Position numbers and translations under genes: made by a program. Below are positions 25,175-28,351 of a stretch of 28,351 nucleotides of DNA, in pieces (the first letter of the stretch is position 1; each line of letters starts with the position of its first letter). The stretch spans positions 1 to 28,351 of the forward strand of contig CAZTME010000002.1 in NCBI GenBank assembly GCA_964614795.1, read 5' to 3'. The notes under the pieces are model-generated. The model ran no database searches. It was given only the letters and a program-made list of their open reading frames with translations, and had not been told where the DNA came from. This DNA is from CAZTME01 sp964614795. Its GTDB lineage: Bacteria > Patescibacteriota > Microgenomatia > UBA1400 > PJMF01.

Positions 25175-26841
25175 CTAAGCTCTGATTTTTCCGTAACATT
25201 GCCTGACAGCAGGATCAACTGTCATCACTCCTTTTTGAATTAATTCATTTAATAGCTTATATGCATCAAGGACATGATTCGGCAAAGCTCTGTCTTGCAA
25301 TGAATCCATTTTTCGTAAGAATACTTGCCACACTTCTGTTTCACAACCAAAAGCACCAGTGCTAGTAATACCATCCAAACTGTCTACATTTGCCAATCCA
25401 TTTGGTCCGTAATCGTATAAATTAGACAAATAAGGAACCCCATCTGATTTGTTAGCAACTGCCAGTCTTCTGTAATGCTCTGCTGAAATTTGAGCTGCTA
25501 CCCAAGATAAACTTACCCCACTCTCCTCTGTTGGAAGTCCAGCTAGTGCAGGCTGGCTATCATCTACGATAAGACAATTTGGATTTAATACGCTTGTATC
25601 AATAGGTTTCTTTGCAGTTGCAGCCATAGCCATGACATTTGCTTCTTGAGATATACTCTGCAAGTCCTTTTGAATGTCTCCACTTGGTGAAAAAACTGAA
25701 ATTTTAAGATTTTTTATATGGTAAATTGCACAAAGCTCAATCAATTTTCTATTCAAAGCTTTTNNNNNNNNNNTTTTGAATAATTAATATCATAAAGAAC
25801 AATCTCTTTTGGAAGAGTAATTTTGTCACCGTTCAACGAATCATCTCTTGAAAATTGCAATAATGAATGTGCCAATGATATTCCAATAGCACCACAGCCA
25901 ACAATGGCGTGAGTTTGATTGGCAATTTGCACACCTTTTTCTTTAACACACAATTCAGTTAAATCTCGAAAAATACGAATCATTAATGCTAAAGTCATAC
26001 TGTGACCAGTGGTAGTCTCCAAGTCAATTCTTTCATTATCTTTTTCAGGAATCAATCTTTTACCAAAATTAGTAAGTATTGGAAAATATGCTCCCAAACC
26101 AACAATTTGAACATTTAATTGCTCTAGAAATTTAGGTAAAGCTTGAACTTGTTTCGCAAGTTCGATAATTTTAATTAAAGCTTTTGGATTAGCAAGATTA
26201 TTGAGTTCGTGCGCAGCATGCAAATCCCAGGGAGCGCAAACAATCAAACCGTGCCTCTTTTCACATGAAGATTCAAAGGGGTCTTTATGCTCTATAACAG
26301 CCACCACAAATGGTGGCAACATTGTTACTAATTGAGTCAATAATGAATCAATTTGATAAGTTCTTTCCCCGATTACTCCCCCATTATCTTGAATTGAGTT
26401 TTCTATCAGCCTACTAGCTTCTGGAGACACTCCGCCTGCATCAAGGTAACCATGACCTCTTTGATGAATAACAAAAACATGAGAAAGATTATTATCCACG
26501 CCATCAATACTCAGTGCGTTATCTCCATTGTAATGATCATAAATAAATTGTATTCTTGCTCTAAATCTTGCCCATTCTTCCTCACTCAATGAGTCATGAA
26601 ATTGAAGTCTAATTTTCTCAAAAAATTCTAGCCCCTCATTTTTGTCATATACCTTAGGATTTTCTCTTGCATGTGAAAATATTTTGTCTAATATCCATTT
26701 TTTAGAATTGGCTTCAAATTTTCTCAGTTCATTTTTAAATGACAAACTGGTTAACCACCTAATCAATGATTGCAAGTATAAACCAACAGGAGATAAATCT
26801 ATTCCTGTTTCAAAGGTGTTAGATTCTTTCTCAAAATTCAT
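25175..26841 (-). CDS. Acyl-ACP-reductase-like (COG5322-type) dehydrogenase, interrupted by an assembly gap
   Basis: Two open frames, 25753-26841 and 25175-25756, are halves of one gene split by 10 Ns. Reading the true frame needs a gap of 3n+2 bases, so the N count is arbitrary. The first half has an unknown N-terminal part (about 165-230) and then GLGAYFPILTNFG and ETTTGHSMTLA (275-285). Next is a Rossmann motif G315-x-G317-x-x-G320 with D351 at the end of the next strand. Segments LGGFTSI-like and TTG-x-x-x-T-A-like stand at the same places in cyanobacterial acyl-ACP reductase. The second half has the CLIVDDSQP strand and FGCETEVWQVFL, in the position where that enzyme has its acyl-carrying Cys. 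An aldehyde-forming acyl-thioester reductase is a reasonable hypothesis. An unrelated shikimate-type dehydrogenase is the main alternative. It may be co-transcribed with the kinase 67 bp downstream. Confidence 0.65.
25764..25773. other. Assembly gap of 10 Ns inside a gene
   Basis: A run of N between TTT and TTTT on the plus strand marks an unresolved join. It breaks the reading frame of the reductase-like gene. The protein sequence around it, DINYSK on one side and KALNRKLIEL on the other, is incomplete. Confidence 0.95.
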
Positions 26842-26847
26842 ATCCTA

Positions 26848-26895
26848 TATAATATATTATATTTCCAATTTTAAAAATACATACTCAATATGTAT
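26848..26895 (-). promoter_or_regulatory. Promoter with palindromic -10 and an inverted repeat at -35, upstream of the reductase-like gene
   Basis: TATAATATATTATA (26848-26861) is a perfect 14-bp palindrome and gives TATAAT (26856-26861) on the minus strand, 14 bp before the ATG. No -35 consensus fits. An inverted repeat ATACATA-CTCAA-TATGTAT (26877-26895) occupies that place and could be an operator for an activator or repressor. The leader would be only about 7 nt, with no room for a Shine-Dalgarno. Confidence 0.5.
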
Positions 26896-26942
26896 CATAT
26901 CTGTGCTTATTGGGGGTATTTTGGCAGAATGTGACATTTTTG

Positions 26943-26961
26943 TCATCTAGCAAATTAGAAG
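26943..26961 (+). repeat. 19-bp direct repeat, copy 1
   Basis: TCATCTAGCAAATTAGAAG is repeated exactly at 27011-27029, 68 bp further on. Both copies follow a T-run. They lie in the divergent region between the reductase-like gene and the response regulator gene. They may be binding sites for a regulator, or the footprint of a small duplication. Confidence 0.85.
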
Positions 26962-27010
26962 ACTCACCATCCATAATGAGCGGCAAGCGTAGTAATCACT
27001 ATAATTTTTT

Positions 27011-27029
27011 TCATCTAGCAAATTAGAAG
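27011..27029 (+). repeat. 19-bp direct repeat, copy 2
   Basis: Exact second copy of TCATCTAGCAAATTAGAAG. It ends 61 bp before the -35 candidate of the response regulator gene. Confidence 0.85.
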
Positions 27030-27090
27030 TGAAAAATTGCATGTAAAGTCAAATGGATTATTTTAATTACTTCCCAACTTCAACACCCTC

Positions 27091-27120
27091 TTGTGCGACC
27101 CTATCAAATTGTGATATACC
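27091..27120 (+). promoter_or_regulatory. Promoter of the response regulator gene (near-leaderless)
   Basis: TTGTGC (27091-27096), an 18-bp spacer and an extended -10, TGATATACC (27112-27120), are followed by the ATG at 27130. Transcription would start about 3 nt before the start codon. No Shine-Dalgarno is present. Confidence 0.5.
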
Positions 27121-27129
27121 AACACCATT

Positions 27130-27564
27130 ATGACAGATCAACTTTCTTCAAAAGCTCCAGTGAGAATTTTAATTTGCGAGGATGAACAATACATTAGAGA
27201 TATTTATCGTGATATTTTAACTGCTGAAGGGTTCCAAGTGGATGAAGCCCCGGACGGTAAAGTTGCGCTGGAAATGATGCGAGCAGGTGGTTACGATTTG
27301 GTTCTACTCGATATTATGATGCCCTACATAGACGGGCTAGGCGTCTTGAAAGAATTGCAAGTAACTCCACCCAAAAAAACCATTCGAGGTATTTTGATTT
27401 GCACTTCCCTGGCCGCGGATCCTTCTGTCAAAGAAGCATTAGATACCGGCGCCATTGATGTTGTTTTCAAACCAGATGTCACCCCAGACCAATTAGTGCA
27501 AAAAATTAAAAAGACTTTGGACAAACTGGACGGCAAAGAGACAAAAGGCACAATCATTCATTAA
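27130..27564 (+). CDS. Single-domain response regulator (CheY-like receiver)
   Basis: This 144-residue protein is one receiver domain with no output domain. The acidic pair E17-D18 lies in ICEDE, the phospho-acceptor D61 in LLDIMMP, the switch Thr92 in ICTS, and the invariant Lys114 in FKPD. A short charged tail follows. It would act by binding a partner when phosphorylated, in the way CheY/PilG-type proteins do. The multi-TM kinase at 22816-25107 has no receiver of its own and is the nearest possible partner. The pilus genes on both sides suggest control of pilus function. Confidence 0.92.
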   Translation: MTDQLSSKAPVRILICEDEQYIRDIYRDILTAEGFQVDEAPDGKVALEMMRAGGYDLVLLDIMMPYIDGLGVLKELQVTPPKKTIRGILICTSLAADPSVKEALDTGAIDVVFKPDVTPDQLVQKIKKTLDKLDGKETKGTIIH

Positions 27565-27926
27565 GACATAATCTTGGGTAAGAATAATTTTTCTGTCAAT
27601 TCATTTTTGGATAATAAAAAACTTGTCGCTTAAGCAAAATTATCTGTTTGTTTGTGTTGTTAATACACGATTGGTCTTTTTAGATGCAAAATTCCATCTT
27701 ATTTTCTCAAGGTGTTGTGTTAAATCCAAATGAAGCGAATCCAAGTTTAATCGGCAATGATTCAGCAAAGATTTTGATGGCATAAACATAATTACTAGAC
27801 TAGTTGCGCAATAGGAACATGAATTAAAAAAATCGTGTTGTTATTGCGCGACGTGTCTAATTATCATGGTGTTGGATGTTGTTTCGCTTATTACGGTTGA
27901 GGATTTAAAGAAGGTAGGTTAAATAT
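27565..27926. other. Convergent intergenic region containing a long imperfect palindrome
   Basis: No gene is supported in these 362 bp. At 27788-27864 the sequence folds into a long imperfect hairpin. From outside inward the paired arms are ATAAT, TAGAC, GTTGCGCAATA (one T-G wobble) and AACATGA (one T-G wobble), separated by small bulges, around a 10-base A-rich loop (27823-27832). About 26 of 28 pairs are Watson-Crick. There is no T-run after it on either strand. An 8-bp palindrome, GCTTAAGC, is at 27628-27635. A 33-codon open frame (27684-27785) is too short and lacks support. Confidence 0.7.
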
Positions 27927-28351
27927 TTACCTCGCTCCAACCTGACCGATCATGTTGTAAATTGGTCCAATAATCGACATCATCATCGCTCCCACCGCCA
28001 CACCCACCAAAACCAGCATAATTGGTTCTAGCATCATCGTTAACTTACCCAACGTCTTGCTCACTTGGTAATCCATAAACTCCGAGACATCTTGCATGGC
28101 CTTATCCAAAGTACCGGTTTGTTCGCCAACTTCGATTAACTTAATCATCATATTGGGAAAGGGCGAACTTTTTATGCGCAGTCCCGAAGAGAACGGCATG
28201 CCGGAAGTAGCTGCGTCCAAGCCTTTTTTTACCGCCAACTTTGCAGGTTTAGTCCACACTACCTTAGTGGCCAACACAAGCGAATCGGTAATAGGTACAC
28301 CGGAAACAAGTAAAAGATGCATACTGCGACTAAAACGCGTCACATCAATTT
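27927..28351 (-). CDS. pilC: PilC/GspF inner-membrane platform protein, C-terminal part (5' end outside window)
   Basis: The frame stays open to the window edge, so only the last 140 or so residues are seen. They match the second GspF domain of PilC: RFSRSMHLLLVSGVPITDSL, then FPNMMIKLIEVGEQTGTLD, then LGKLTMMLEPIMLVLVGVAVG and the final SIIGPIYNM membrane helix. PilC forms the platform in the membrane on which the assembly and retraction ATPases act. Nearby ATPase genes would be expected beyond the window edge. It converges with the response regulator gene. Confidence 0.93.
   Translation of the reverse strand, partial: IDVTRFSRSMHLLLVSGVPITDSLVLATKVVWTKPAKLAVKKGLDAATSGMPFSSGLRIKSSPFPNMMIKLIEVGEQTGTLDKAMQDVSEFMDYQVSKTLGKLTMMLEPIMLVLVGVAVGAMMMSIIGPIYNMIGQVGAR

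Noticed and set aside
26943..27029. CRISPR-like pair of repeats
   Set aside because: Only two 19-bp copies, no regular array and no cas genes near.
27684..27785. 33-codon open frame on the plus strand
   Set aside because: Too short, without a ribosome binding site or a promoter, and of no recognisable family.
27788..27864. Integron attC site
   Set aside because: The outer arms read TAGAC ... GTCTA, the reverse of the attC order (GTCTAAC ... GTTAGAC), and no integrase or gene cassettes are present.

Overview
The window looks like part of a genome from a small, AT-rich bacterium of the Candidate Phyla Radiation (Patescibacteria). I infer this from the mix of genes, not from any marker gene. 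There is a type IV pilus (T4P) gene set with several divergent prepilins. There is a long run of large secreted beta-rich proteins of types common in CPR genomes. Genes are tightly packed with short overlaps, and Shine-Dalgarno sequences are often weak or absent. The ordinary genetic code fits: TAA, TAG and TGA all act as stops, and TGA is the stop in an ATGA overlap at 22325-22328. No rRNA, tRNA, transposase or CRISPR array was seen. A run of 10 Ns at 25764-25773 marks an assembly join.

Layout. (1) 3-2306, plus strand: the end of a large membrane-anchored extracellular protein, cut by the window edge. (2) 2377-16288, minus strand: ten genes reading leftward, probably one or two operons, encoding the cell envelope. 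Reading downstream from 16288 they are: a secreted beta-rich protein, two tail-anchored DUF916-like proteins, a small anchored protein, a FnIII surface protein, a tail-fibre-like protein, a serine hydrolase of the class A beta-lactamase/PBP fold, a 1671-residue giant with five tandem domains plus DUF2341 and LamG, and two small anchored proteins. (3) 16402-17277: a stand-alone Cas4/AddB-type PD-(D/E)XK nuclease with four Fe-S cysteines. (4) 17604-18113: a major type IV pilin gene with its own promoter candidate and a perfect 15-bp-stem terminator. Upstream of it is a membrane protein that may be PilM/GspL-like. (5) 19453-26841: a minus-strand block that starts with an acyl-ACP-reductase-like (COG5322-type) enzyme broken by the assembly gap. 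It continues with a multi-TM histidine kinase and then four minor pilin genes in GspH-I-J-K order. The GspI-like member carries a large C-terminal beta-propeller. (6) 27130-27564, plus strand: a single-domain response regulator, divergent from the reductase gene. (7) 27927 to the window end: the C-terminal part of PilC/GspF, the inner-membrane platform protein.

How the parts may fit together. The minor pilins would prime and cap a pilus made of the 17604-18113 pilin on the PilC platform. The propeller-bearing minor pilin is the obvious candidate for a tip adhesin. The kinase shares a tight operon with the minor pilins, and the receiver protein is encoded just across the divergent promoter, so a two-component link to pilus expression or function is plausible. 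The secreted-protein operon would supply other surface adhesins. All of this fits an organism that lives attached to other cells, but that lifestyle is inferred, not seen.
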